From Natronococcus jeotgali DSM 18795 (GTDB taxonomy: Archaea > Halobacteriota > Halobacteria > Halobacteriales > Natrialbaceae): 64,000 bases of DNA. Below are positions 26,564-35,734 of the stretch, one piece after another. The notes beneath the pieces were generated by a model. The model did no database searches. It worked only from the letters and a program-made list of their open reading frames with translations, and was not told the origin of the DNA. Numbering within the stretch: the stretch's first letter is position 1; the number at the start of each line of letters is the position of its first letter. The DNA lies in the NCBI RefSeq assembly GCF_000337695.1, contig NZ_AOIA01000126.1, positions 24,182-88,181 on the forward strand, read 5' to 3'. The position numbers were made by a program, and so were the translations under genes.

Positions 26564-27181
26564 ATGAGATACACAGGACACGTCTCCCGACGCCAGACGC
26601 TGAGGCTCACCGCGGGAACGGCGACGACTGCTCTCGTCGCTGGCTGCCTCGGCGGTTCCGAGACGAGCGGCGAAGACGAGCGAGCCGACGGCGACTCAAG
26701 CGGGGACGGCGACGAAGATCCGGCGGGAGAGCCCGACGCCGACGGTCCGACGGGAGGACCCGACGACGGCGACGAAAACGAGACGGAACGCACGAACGCC
26801 ACCGAGGCGGACGAGGAACGCGACACCCCGACCGGCGGCGAAGCGTGGACGGGCGTGGAGGAGATCGTGCTGAGCGCCACGACCGCCGGATGGACGGGGA
26901 TCGAACCGAAGCGTATCGAGGGCGAGACAAATCCGGCGCTCGTGCTCGCGCCGGGGCGAGAGTACGTCCTCACCTGGAAGAACGCGGACGGGCAACCGCA
27001 CAACGTCGAGATCTGGGACGACAACGGCGAGGTCGTCGACGACTACGAAACCGAACTAATGGCAACTGAGGGAGCGACGCAGTCGCTCGAGATCGAGGCG
27101 GACGAGCGAATGGCCGAGTACGTCTGCGAGATCCACGCCGATTGGGGGCAGTGCGGACGCATCGAAATCGAACGTCCGTAA
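26564..27181 (+). CDS. cupredoxin-like lipoprotein (halocyanin relative) with Gln at the axial position
   Basis: 205 residues. The signal peptide ends in a lipobox (LVAGC, Cys28). Residues 30-92 are an acidic linker and ~95-205 a plastocyanin-like domain. The copper ligands expected from the family are His146 (QPHNVEIWDD), Cys188 and His191 (YVCEIHADWGQCG). Five residues after His191, where halocyanins have Met, stands Gln196. A Gln axial ligand is known from stellacyanin-type proteins and lowers redox potential. It is probably a membrane-anchored electron carrier on the outer face. No redox partner gene is adjacent. Confidence 0.8.
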   Translation: MRYTGHVSRRQTLRLTAGTATTALVAGCLGGSETSGEDERADGDSSGDGDEDPAGEPDADGPTGGPDDGDENETERTNATEADEERDTPTGGEAWTGVEEIVLSATTAGWTGIEPKRIEGETNPALVLAPGREYVLTWKNADGQPHNVEIWDDNGEVVDDYETELMATEGATQSLEIEADERMAEYVCEIHADWGQCGRIEIERP

Positions 27182-28205
27182 ATCGCCTCGGGGTCGAGTG
27201 GTTCGAGAGAGTGACGCCTCCGGGTGGCCTTTCGCCTCCGTTTTGCCTGCGGCGGAGCTACTGCAAGACGAGTGGAACGCTCGAGGGAAGCTCGCCCGTC
27301 TCGAGCGCTCGTGCGGTGGTTTCTGGGGTTCGGTCGGTTTATCGCCGGAGTTGAACCAGAAACTTATACGGGAAGGGCGCCAAACGTTCCCAGGGACGGA
27401 GGGGGACTCGCGTCGGGTCACGTCGGTTTCTGACACACCCCGTCTGTGTCCCTCGCGTCGAGAAACCCTCGGTCCCGTCTTTTTCGAGTAGCACGTTGAA
27501 AGTACCGTCTGCCATCAGTTCGTGACAGTCGGCCCGTGGCCTTTCCACGCGGGCACCCGACGGTCGCCAGGTTCGCGTTCGAGGTGCGAGTCCCTCTCGA
27601 GTCGCGCCGAGAGAGCGTCGTCACTCCGCCAGACACGTATTATCTTGCTTATGATAGGGTACTATACGACCAGGAATATAGTTTAGAATTGGGACTACTA
27701 GGAATTATCGTGGTAATAGACGCGGAAGTTCCGTGTCCGGACGATCCGCGGTATTCATCGATCTGTCGGCCGTTATTGGTCGTCCGGACGTGTACGCGTT
27801 ACGCGATCTTCGGGTAGCCGAGAGGATCGATCCGAACCCGTAAAGGCGGCTCATTACTGCCTGAAGACTCGAGTTTTGACTACGAGTTTTCAAATCATGG
27901 GGTTCCTGACTGCCTTGGTTCGTTCTCTATAATAATGTGGTATACATACATAACTATATCGCCATCAGAGCGATATTTGTTATCAGTTACCATATGTCTG
28001 TCCAGACTCCGACTCGATCGGGTTCGATCGGCGGGGGCGTCCCCGCTCGAGCGTCGAACCGAGCGGTACCGGGACGTCTACCGCACGGATCGTTCTTCGT
28101 CGACATCTCGAGCAGGTCTCGGGGATCTCGCTGGCGGCGGCCCTGACTGCGGATCTTCCTGATCGTTCCGGAGACAACGTGACATATCGCCAATGTCCAC
28201 TATTA
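27182..28205. other. long intergenic region, no recognised gene
   Basis: About 1 kb without a convincing gene. The first 460 bases are GC-rich with short overlapping frames on both strands. A more AT-rich part (about 27640-27990) has repeated TATA-like runs. A minus-strand frame around 27400-27640 gives a cysteine-containing peptide (ADCHELMADGTFNVLLEKD) that may be a protein relic. Nothing here was assigned with confidence. Confidence 0.4.
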
Positions 28206-28212
28206 TTATATA
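28206..28212 (+). promoter_or_regulatory. TATA box of the liv operon
   Basis: TTATATA lies 32-38 bases upstream of the ATG at 28244, the distance expected for an almost leaderless haloarchaeal transcript. The surrounding sequence is AT-rich against a GC-rich background. Confidence 0.55.
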
Positions 28213-28243
28213 CGTGCCCTTCTCACTAATAGCCTAGAGCGTA

Positions 28244-29560
28244 ATGGCTGGTAATACCACACGCATGGCTGGCAAGCCGTGCACGGACGACGTCCAGAAC
28301 GGTCGAAACGGACTCGATCGACGAACCTTCTTGAAGGGGGCTGCGGGGGGAGCAGCGGTAACGACCGTCGCCGGGTGTCTCGGCGGTGGCGACGACACGA
28401 TCTCCCTGGGTGCACTGTACATCTTTTCCGGCTTCGGATCGCTGTACGGCGAGGAGGCCGAACGCGGGTACGAACTCGCGGTCGAGGAGATCAACAACGA
28501 CGGCGGGATCGACGGACAGGACGTCGAGATTATCTCGCGCGACACTGAGGGCGATCCGAACGCGGGAATCCGGCAGATGACGAGCCTGATCGAGGAAGAG
28601 AACGTCGACGGACTCTTCGGACTCGACAGCAGTTCCGTCGCTCAATCAATAGCGCCGCAGGTACAAGAGTATCAGATGCCGCTGATGGCGACCCACGCGG
28701 CGACGCCGTTTCTGACGTCGCCCGAGGGTGAACACGACAACTCGGTTGGGAACGAGTGGGTGTTCCGCAACTCCAATAGCCTCAGCCACGACATGTACGG
28801 CGCGGCGCAAGTCGCCGCGACCCTGGAACTCGACGAGTGGGCAACGATCGGACCGGACTACGCGTTCGGGTACGAGACGTGGGATTACTTCCAGGCGTAC
28901 TGCGAGGGAATCGGCGTCGACACGGCGTTCACCGAGGAACAGTTCCCGGCGCTCGAGGAGAGCGACTACAGTCCCTACATCAGTTCGATTCTCGACGCGG
29001 AGCCCGACGGCGTGATTACCCCGCTGTGGGGTTCGGACCTGACGACGTTCCTGGGACAGGCCGAGCAGTCGGGTTGGTTCGACGAGATCGAGTACACGCT
29101 GTTCAGCGTCGGGATGGGTACGGACCTCCCGGCGGACGGATCGCCGCTTCCGGAGGGAGAGCTCGCATCCACGCGCTACGACCCGTTCGAACCCGATACC
29201 GAGGAAAACAACGAGTTCCGCGAGACGTACGTCGAGGAGTACGACACGTTGCCGACGTACAACGCGGAGGGCGCGTACCGGGCGGTCTACCTGTACCGGA
29301 ACGCGATCGAGGAGGCGGGTACCAACGCCGACGAGATCCGGAGTACGTTCGAGGAGAGCGAGCACACGGGCCCGGTCGGCGAGTACGCGTTCGCGCCGGA
29401 AACGAATCAGGCGACGGTGCCGGCGATCTGGGGCGAAGTCAGCTACGACGACGAGTACGAGAGCAACGTCCTCGACTCGCTCGAGGTGTCCGACCCGTCG
29501 CCCGAAGAGATGCAACAGGCGCTCGAGGACGCCGGCTCGGACCTTCCGACGGGAGTCTGA
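28244..29560 (+). CDS. livK: branched-chain amino acid/carboxylate ABC transporter substrate-binding lipoprotein
   Basis: 438 residues. A Tat signal (DRRTFLKGAAGGAAVTTVAGC) ends in a lipobox cysteine. The mature part is a Leu/Ile/Val-binding-protein fold of family 4: LGALYIFSGFGSLYGEEAER, then NNDGGIDGQDVEII and DPNAGIRQM. Members bind amino acids, but also aromatic acids, urea and short carboxylates. It heads a complete livKHMGF set followed by acyl-CoA metabolism genes, which points to uptake of an organic acid. Confidence 0.92.
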   Translation: MAGNTTRMAGKPCTDDVQNGRNGLDRRTFLKGAAGGAAVTTVAGCLGGGDDTISLGALYIFSGFGSLYGEEAERGYELAVEEINNDGGIDGQDVEIISRDTEGDPNAGIRQMTSLIEEENVDGLFGLDSSSVAQSIAPQVQEYQMPLMATHAATPFLTSPEGEHDNSVGNEWVFRNSNSLSHDMYGAAQVAATLELDEWATIGPDYAFGYETWDYFQAYCEGIGVDTAFTEEQFPALEESDYSPYISSILDAEPDGVITPLWGSDLTTFLGQAEQSGWFDEIEYTLFSVGMGTDLPADGSPLPEGELASTRYDPFEPDTEENNEFRETYVEEYDTLPTYNAEGAYRAVYLYRNAIEEAGTNADEIRSTFEESEHTGPVGEYAFAPETNQATVPAIWGEVSYDDEYESNVLDSLEVSDPSPEEMQQALEDAGSDLPTGV

Positions 29561-29584
29561 ACGACGAATCGCACCTATCCACCA

Positions 29585-30472
29585 ATGATCAGTACACTAT
29601 CGTTCGTTAGCGTATCGGACCTGGTGATCGGGCTGAGCCTCGGGAGTCGATTGTTCCTCATCGCCGTCGGGCTGAGTCTTATCTTCGGCGTCCTGGGGGT
29701 ACTCAACTTCGCTCACGGGGCACTGTACATGATCGGCGCGTACCTCGCGCTCGCGTTCACCACCCAGGTAATCGACAACTTCTGGATCGGCGTCGTAGCC
29801 GGTGCGATCGGCGTCGGCGTTATCGGCGTTTTGATCGAAGTTGGGACGATCAGACCCTTGTACGACAGGGTCGAAGCCGACCTCGATCAGCTGATCGTCA
29901 CGTTCGGCTTCGTCCTCGTGATCCACGAGGTGGTTCGGTTCGTCTGGGGATCCCAGCCGTACTCGACCCCGGCGCCGGACGCGCTCGCGTTCTCGGTGTC
30001 GGTGTCCGGAAGCACGTTCAGCGCCTATCGACTGTTCGTTATCGTCGCGGCGCTCGTCGTGATGGCCGCCCTCTGGCTGTTTATCAGGAGGACGTACTTC
30101 GGGGCGCTCGTGAGGGGGACGTCCTCCGATCGCGAGATGGCGTCGATGCTCGGCGTCGACGTTCCGCGGTTGTACACCGGCGTGTTTTTCCTGGGCAGTT
30201 TCCTGGCGGGACTCGGCGGAGCGCTCTCGGCGCCGCTTCAGTCGACCAGCCCGGCGTTGGGCGAACAGGTCATCATCGACGCGTTCATCATCGTCGTCAT
30301 CGGCGGCCTCGGATCGATGTTCGGCGCGTTCGTCGGCGCGATGTTCGTCGGGCTGATGCAGGCGATCGGACCGAGCTTCATCGCGGCCGGACACATCGCG
30401 ATTCCCTTCCTCGCGATGGTTCTCGTTCTGCTGGTTCGACCGGAGGGGCTGTTCGGAGGGTTAGGAGAATGA
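29585..30472 (+). CDS. livH: branched-chain-type ABC transporter permease LivH
   Basis: 295 residues with about eight helices. Conserved LivH segments are LIFGVLGVLNFAHGALYMIG near the N-terminus and VIGGLGSMFGAFVGAMFVG towards the C-terminus. It starts 24 bases after livK and overlaps livM by four bases (ATGA). Confidence 0.93.
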   Translation: MISTLSFVSVSDLVIGLSLGSRLFLIAVGLSLIFGVLGVLNFAHGALYMIGAYLALAFTTQVIDNFWIGVVAGAIGVGVIGVLIEVGTIRPLYDRVEADLDQLIVTFGFVLVIHEVVRFVWGSQPYSTPAPDALAFSVSVSGSTFSAYRLFVIVAALVVMAALWLFIRRTYFGALVRGTSSDREMASMLGVDVPRLYTGVFFLGSFLAGLGGALSAPLQSTSPALGEQVIIDAFIIVVIGGLGSMFGAFVGAMFVGLMQAIGPSFIAAGHIAIPFLAMVLVLLVRPEGLFGGLGE

Positions 30473-31653
30473 GTACGCACGACGATTCGGTCACGTCACG
30501 TATCGGCGAGTTCACCAGGGACGCGGTTCGAAACGGATGGACGAGGGAGCGATGCGTTGTCCTTCTCTCGCTCGGGTTGCTCCTGTTCGGCGTCGTCGCT
30601 CCATCGTTTCAGATCTACCTGTTCACGGAGTTTCTGATCATCGCCCTGTTCGCGCTCGCGTTCAACCTCCTGTACGGGTACACCGGGCTCCTCTCGTTCG
30701 GTCACGCGATGTTTCTCGCCGGCGGCTCGTACGGATTGGCGATCTTCCTACAGGAGAGCGAGCCGTACGTTTCCAACGTCGTCGGCGCCGGACCGGCTCC
30801 GCTCGTGTCGTGGGTTCTCGGCGCCGTCTTCGCCGTCTCGCTGGTGATCGCGATGGCCGTTCCCATCGGTTGGCTGAGCGTGCGACTGGAGGAGATCTAC
30901 TTCGCGCTGATCACCCTTGCGTTCGGAATGCTGGTGTACTCGGTTATCATTCAGAACCCGCAGGGACTGACGGCCGGATCCGACGGGATCAACGTTCTGC
31001 TCGGCGTCACCGAGATCGGCGGCGCGGAGTTTAGACTCGGTGACCGACAGATCTACTACTACCTCACCCTGGGAATCGTCGGCGCGTCGACGTACGGTAT
31101 CTGGCGGATCGTGAACTCCCCGTTCGGGACGATCTGTAAGTCGATTCGAGAGAGCCCCGAGCGCGCTGCGGCACTGGGAGTCGACGTTCGATTCCATCGG
31201 TGGATGACGTTTATCGTTTCCGCGGCGTTCGTCGGCATCGCCGGCGTGCTGATCGCCGGACTGTCTAACGTCGCATCGCCCTACCACGCCCACTGGTCCG
31301 AGAGCGCGACGGCAGTCGTCGCGACGGTCATCGGCGGCGCGACCTACTTCGCCGGACCGATCATCGGCGCCTTCGTCTACCTCTACGCCCGGTGGGGAAT
31401 CAGTCGCTATCCGGCGCTCGAGGCCCACTGGGAGTTCTTTATGGGCGTTCTCATCATTCTCGTCGTTCTGTACTTCAAGGTCGGCGCAGCCGGCGGGCTC
31501 TACATGCTCCGCACCTGGCTGCTCGACGTTCAGGCCGCGTACCGCCGGGGCGGCGCGAACGCCGCCGTCGGATTCGTTCGCGAATCCGCAACGAACAAAC
31601 TGCGTCGAGACTCGGACGCCTCCGAGTCCGACACCGGAGGTGTTGAACGATGA
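30469..31653 (+). CDS. livM: branched-chain-type ABC transporter permease LivM
   Basis: 394 residues with about ten helices. The LivM hallmark AFNLLYGYTGLLSFGHAMFL and the cytoplasmic loop KSIRESPERAAALGVDVRFH are clear. The C-terminal ~50 residues are an additional polar tail. It overlaps livG by four bases. Confidence 0.93.
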   Translation: MSTHDDSVTSRIGEFTRDAVRNGWTRERCVVLLSLGLLLFGVVAPSFQIYLFTEFLIIALFALAFNLLYGYTGLLSFGHAMFLAGGSYGLAIFLQESEPYVSNVVGAGPAPLVSWVLGAVFAVSLVIAMAVPIGWLSVRLEEIYFALITLAFGMLVYSVIIQNPQGLTAGSDGINVLLGVTEIGGAEFRLGDRQIYYYLTLGIVGASTYGIWRIVNSPFGTICKSIRESPERAAALGVDVRFHRWMTFIVSAAFVGIAGVLIAGLSNVASPYHAHWSESATAVVATVIGGATYFAGPIIGAFVYLYARWGISRYPALEAHWEFFMGVLIILVVLYFKVGAAGGLYMLRTWLLDVQAAYRRGGANAAVGFVRESATNKLRRDSDASESDTGGVER

Positions 31654-32417
31654 CAGTGGTACTCCAGACGGACGGACTCACGAGACAGTTCGGTCAGCTA
31701 ACCGCGGTCGACGGCGTTTCCCTCGAGATCGACGACGAGGAAGTGACGAGTATCATCGGGCCGAACGGCGCGGGGAAGACGACCTTCTACAACCTGTTGA
31801 CCGGCGTGCTCGAGCCGACGTCCGGTGCGATCCGGCTGCGGTCCGACGGAGAGTTACGGGAGATCACCGACGATCCGCCCCACGAGGTCGCCCGGCGGGG
31901 ACTCTCCCGATCGTACCAGATTACGAACGTCTTCGAGGGGCTCACCGTGCGCGAAAACCTGCGGGTCGCGCGGATCGCTCGCGAGGGGCGGACGCTCGAT
32001 TTCCGCTCCAGAGCCGGCAGCAACGAGGCGGCGAACGAGCAGATCGACTGGCTCCTCGAGCTGACGAATCTCGCCGAGTACGCCGACACCGAGTGCGACG
32101 AGCTCAGCCACGGCGAGAAGCGAAAGGTCGAGATCGCGCTCGCGCTCGCGATCGAACCGACCGTGTTCCTGCTCGACGAACCGACCGCGGGCATGAATCC
32201 GACGGAAACCCGGAAGATCGTGTCGCTCATCCACCGCCTGAACGACGAGATCGACGCGACGTTCGTCGTCACGGAACACGATATGGACGTCGTCACCGAC
32301 ATCTCGGACCGGATCGTGGTGCTCGCCGACGGGGCCGTGCTGGCCGAAGGCGAGCCCGCGGAGGTGCTGGCGGACGAACGCGTGACGGAAGCCTACCTGG
32401 GGAGTGAGGCCCTATGA
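31650..32417 (+). CDS. livG: branched-chain-type ABC transporter ATPase LivG
   Basis: 255 residues. Walker A GPNGAGKTT, signature LSHGEKRKVEIALAL and Walker B VFLLDEPTAGM are present. The signature has LSHGEK in place of LSGGQ, which is common in LivG. It pairs with LivF on the cytoplasmic face. It overlaps both neighbours by four bases. Confidence 0.94.
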   Translation: MTVVLQTDGLTRQFGQLTAVDGVSLEIDDEEVTSIIGPNGAGKTTFYNLLTGVLEPTSGAIRLRSDGELREITDDPPHEVARRGLSRSYQITNVFEGLTVRENLRVARIAREGRTLDFRSRAGSNEAANEQIDWLLELTNLAEYADTECDELSHGEKRKVEIALALAIEPTVFLLDEPTAGMNPTETRKIVSLIHRLNDEIDATFVVTEHDMDVVTDISDRIVVLADGAVLAEGEPAEVLADERVTEAYLGSEAL

Positions 32418-33130
32418 CGGTTCTCGAGCTCGACGAGATCAACACGTACTACGGCAACAGTCACGTGTTGCACGACGTGTCCCTCGAGTTGGCTGAAGGA
32501 GAGGTCGTCGCCCTGCTCGGCCGAAACGGCGCGGGGAAGACGACGACCATGCGCTCGATCATGGGCGTAACGCCACCGCGAGATGGAACGGTCAGATTCG
32601 ATGGCGCCGACCTGGACGGACTGAGCCCGGACGAGAGAAACGAACTCGGCGTCAACCTCGTTCCGGAGGATCGGCGCGTCTTTCCCACGCTGACCGTCCA
32701 GGAGAACCTGACGTTAGCGCACAAGCTCGCCGACGACCCGCGCCCGGTCGAGGAGATGTACGAGCTGTTCCCGGTGCTCGATCCGTTACGGTCGAACCAG
32801 GGACAGAACATGAGCGGGGGCGAACAACAGATGCTCGCCGTCGCGCGCGCGCTGATCCAGCGACCGAAGGTGTTGCTGCTGGACGAACCGACCGAGGGGC
32901 TGGCACCGGTGATCGTCGACGATCTCCGGGAGATGCTTCACGACGTGGTCTCGGAGGACGTAACGGTGCTGCTCTCCGAACAGAACGTCAACTTCGCGTT
33001 CGATCTCGCTACTCGCGGCTACATCATCGACACCGGTGAGATCGTGTACGAGGGGACGATCGAGGAGTTACAGCAACGGGACGACCTCCTCGAGCGGTAC
33101 CTCGCCGTGTCCCCGGAGGAGATCGCGTAA
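32414..33130 (+). CDS. livF: branched-chain-type ABC transporter ATPase LivF
   Basis: 238 residues. Walker A GRNGAGKTT, signature MSGGEQQMLAVARAL and Walker B VLLLDEPTEGLAP are intact, the last being typical of LivF. The next gene (acyl-CoA ligase) starts 28 bases downstream, so the transporter and the ligase probably share a transcript. Confidence 0.94.
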   Translation: MTVLELDEINTYYGNSHVLHDVSLELAEGEVVALLGRNGAGKTTTMRSIMGVTPPRDGTVRFDGADLDGLSPDERNELGVNLVPEDRRVFPTLTVQENLTLAHKLADDPRPVEEMYELFPVLDPLRSNQGQNMSGGEQQMLAVARALIQRPKVLLLDEPTEGLAPVIVDDLREMLHDVVSEDVTVLLSEQNVNFAFDLATRGYIIDTGEIVYEGTIEELQQRDDLLERYLAVSPEEIA

Positions 33131-33158
33131 CGATGACACACTACCGAGGAGATACGAT

Positions 33159-34814
33159 ATGAACGACTTGACACTACGGCCGTTCCTATGGCGATCGACG
33201 CGACTGTTCCCGGAGAAACGGCTCGTCTCGCGGACACACGACGGAACGCACGCCTACGAGTACGAGACGTTCGGAGAACGGGTCCGATCGATCGTCGCTG
33301 CGCTCCGGGATCTGGGACTCGGGCCGGGAGATCGCGTCGGCACGTTCGGGTGGAATCACCACCGTCACCTGGAGACGTACTTCGCCGCGCCACTGTCGGG
33401 AGCGCAGTTACACACGATCAACGTCCAACTCGGCGACGACGACATCGTCTACATCGTCGAGGACGCCGCCGACGAGATCCTGTTCGTCGATCCGGGCGAT
33501 CCGCTGGAGACGATCATCCGGCTCTGGGACGACCTGTCTGTCGATCAGCTGGTCGTGATGGGCGAGACGGTCCCGGACGCGGCGTCGGAACTCGATGGAG
33601 GGGTTACCACCCTCGAAGCGCTCGTCGCCGAACACGAACCCGTAGACGCGCTGCCGCCGCTGGAGGGTTCCCAGCCCGCGGGGATGTGTTACACGTCGGG
33701 GACGACCGGCCGCCCGAAGGGGGTCGAGTACACGCAGGCGATGCTGTACGCGCACTCGATGATGGTGATGACGCCCGCGGCGATCGGGATCAGAGAGACT
33801 GACGTCGTCATGCCGGTCGTCCCGATGTTCCACGTTAACTCCTGGGAGTTCCCGTACGCGGCGACGATGGCCGGAGCGACACAGGTGTATCCGGGACCGT
33901 CGCCAACTCCCGCGGACCTCGTTTCGCTCATCGACGAGGAGAGCGTCACGCTGACCGCGGGCGTGCCGACCGTGTGGATCGACGTGCTCTCACACCTCGA
34001 CGAGGCTGACGAGTACGAGAACCCACTGTCGAGTCTCGAGCGAATCGTCGTCGGCGGCAGCGCCGCGCCGGCCGACATGATGCGGCGCTACGAGGACGAG
34101 TACGACGTCGCCGTCGAGCACGCGTGGGGGATGACCGAAACCATGAGCATCGGCTCGGTGTCGCGTCCGAAGTCGTGGATGGACGACTGGAGCCGGAAGG
34201 ATCGCTATCGGAAGCGCCGCAAGCAGGGGCTTCCCTCCCCCGGACTCGAGATGAAACTCGTCGCCGAGACGGGCGAGACCCAGCCGTGGGACGGCGAGAG
34301 CGTCGGCGAGCTGTGGGTTCGCGGCCCGACAGTGGTCAACGAGTATCACCAGCGACCCGACGCCAACGCCGAGGAGTTCGAGGACGGCTGGCTGAAGACC
34401 GGCGACGTCGCGGTGATCGACGAGGACGGTTACGTCGAGATCGTCGACCGCACGAAAGACGTGATCAAAAGCGGCGGCGAGTGGATCTCGAGCATCGAAC
34501 TCGAGAACGCGCTGATGGCGCACCCGGACGTGATCGAGGCGGCGGTCGTAGCCGTCTCTCACGAGCGGTGGCAGGAGCGACCGCTGGCGTGTGTCGTCCT
34601 CGACGAGGGAACTGAGACCGATCGAGAGGAACTGTACACGTTCCTCGAGCGGGAAGGGGAGTTCCCCGAGTGGTGGCTACCCGACGAGGTGCGCGTCGTC
34701 GAGGCGATCCCCAAGACTGCGACAGGGAAGTTCGACAAGCTCTCGCTGCGCGAGCGGTTCGACGATCCGCGGCTCAGGTTCGCACCGGGCGAATCCGACG
34801 CGAAACCGGAGTAG
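33159..34814 (+). CDS. AMP-forming acyl-CoA synthetase
   Basis: 551 residues from the ATG at 33159. The AMP-binding loop YTSGTTGRPKGVEYT, the adenine motif HAWGMTETMS, the hinge DVAVIDEDGYVEIVDRTKD and the C-terminal catalytic Lys (PKTATGKFDK) are complete. It activates a carboxylic acid to its CoA thioester. It lies directly after livF, so its substrate is probably the imported acid. In the levulinate pathway of Pseudomonas the equivalent step is done by LvaE. Medium- or long-chain fatty acid activation is an alternative. Confidence 0.93.
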   Translation: MNDLTLRPFLWRSTRLFPEKRLVSRTHDGTHAYEYETFGERVRSIVAALRDLGLGPGDRVGTFGWNHHRHLETYFAAPLSGAQLHTINVQLGDDDIVYIVEDAADEILFVDPGDPLETIIRLWDDLSVDQLVVMGETVPDAASELDGGVTTLEALVAEHEPVDALPPLEGSQPAGMCYTSGTTGRPKGVEYTQAMLYAHSMMVMTPAAIGIRETDVVMPVVPMFHVNSWEFPYAATMAGATQVYPGPSPTPADLVSLIDEESVTLTAGVPTVWIDVLSHLDEADEYENPLSSLERIVVGGSAAPADMMRRYEDEYDVAVEHAWGMTETMSIGSVSRPKSWMDDWSRKDRYRKRRKQGLPSPGLEMKLVAETGETQPWDGESVGELWVRGPTVVNEYHQRPDANAEEFEDGWLKTGDVAVIDEDGYVEIVDRTKDVIKSGGEWISSIELENALMAHPDVIEAAVVAVSHERWQERPLACVVLDEGTETDREELYTFLEREGEFPEWWLPDEVRVVEAIPKTATGKFDKLSLRERFDDPRLRFAPGESDAKPE

Positions 34815-34948
34815 CCCGCCCGCGAACGACCGAATTCCCGTTTTTCGGCGTGGTACCGGAACCGCCGCCTCGAGCGCGGCGCTCGTCTCCCTGCCGATCT
34901 GACACGATGCGAAAAGGTTAGGCGCCGAAGGTCGCATACTCCGATCGG

Positions 34949-35716
34949 ATGACTGCACTCTTCGACCTGTCAGACCGAGTCGCGCTCGTCACCGGCGGCG
35001 GACGCGGGATCGGACGCGCGATCGCGATCGAGCTCGCAAACGCCGGCGCGGCGGTCGTACCCTCGGCGCGGTCGACCGACGAGATCGAGGCCGTCGCCGA
35101 GGAGATCCGGGACGACGGGGGCGACGCCCTCGCCGTTCCGGCCGACGTCACCGACGCCGACGAGGTCGCGGACGCCGTCGAGCGAGCCGCGGCCGAGTTC
35201 GGGTCGATCGACGTCGTCGTGAACAACGCGGGGTTCAACCCGGACGACGCGCTCGGCCGTCCGGAGGACGTCTCGGCCGAGAGCTTCGATCGCGTGGTCG
35301 AGGTCAACCTGAACGGCGCCCACCGGGTCGCGGCCGCGGCCGCCGACGCGTTGCTCGAGAGCGACGGCGGGTCGGTGATCAACGTCGCCAGCGTCGGCGG
35401 GCTCGTCGGGCTGCCGCGACAGCACCCCTACGTCGCCTCAAAGCACGGGCTCGTCGGACTCACGAAGAGCATGTCGCTGGACTGGGCGCCGGAAGTCCGC
35501 GTGAACGCGGTGGCGCCCGGGTACGTGACGACGGAGCTCACCGAGGAGCTCCGGGAGAACGATCAGCTCCGGCGGTCGATTTTAGAGCGGACGCCCCTGG
35601 ATCGGTTCGCCGAGCCGGCCGAGATCGCCGGCCCTGCAGTGTTCCTCGCGAGCGACGCCGCGAGCTACGTAACCGGAAGCGTGATCGCGGCCGATGGCGG
35701 CTGGACCGCGCGGTAG
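34949..35716 (+). CDS. short-chain dehydrogenase/reductase
   Basis: 255 residues. The cofactor-binding TGGGRGIGRAIA, the NNAG motif and the catalytic Ser...Tyr-x3-Lys (ASVGG ... YVASKHG) are intact, so it should be an active NAD(P)-dependent oxidoreductase. It is 134 bases downstream of the acyl-CoA synthetase, on the same strand. In a levulinate-type pathway an SDR (LvaD) reduces the 4-keto group of levulinyl-CoA. An alternative is a 3-hydroxyacyl-CoA or unrelated alcohol dehydrogenase. Confidence 0.92.
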   Translation: MTALFDLSDRVALVTGGGRGIGRAIAIELANAGAAVVPSARSTDEIEAVAEEIRDDGGDALAVPADVTDADEVADAVERAAAEFGSIDVVVNNAGFNPDDALGRPEDVSAESFDRVVEVNLNGAHRVAAAAADALLESDGGSVINVASVGGLVGLPRQHPYVASKHGLVGLTKSMSLDWAPEVRVNAVAPGYVTTELTEELRENDQLRRSILERTPLDRFAEPAEIAGPAVFLASDAASYVTGSVIAADGGWTAR

Positions 35717-35734
35717 TCGCGGGTCGCCCGGCGA

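Noticed and set aside
27182..28205. Possible protein gene on the minus strand near 27400-27640
   Set aside because: Overlapping short frames on both strands, no start with a ribosome-binding site, and no recognised domain beyond a short Cys-containing peptide.
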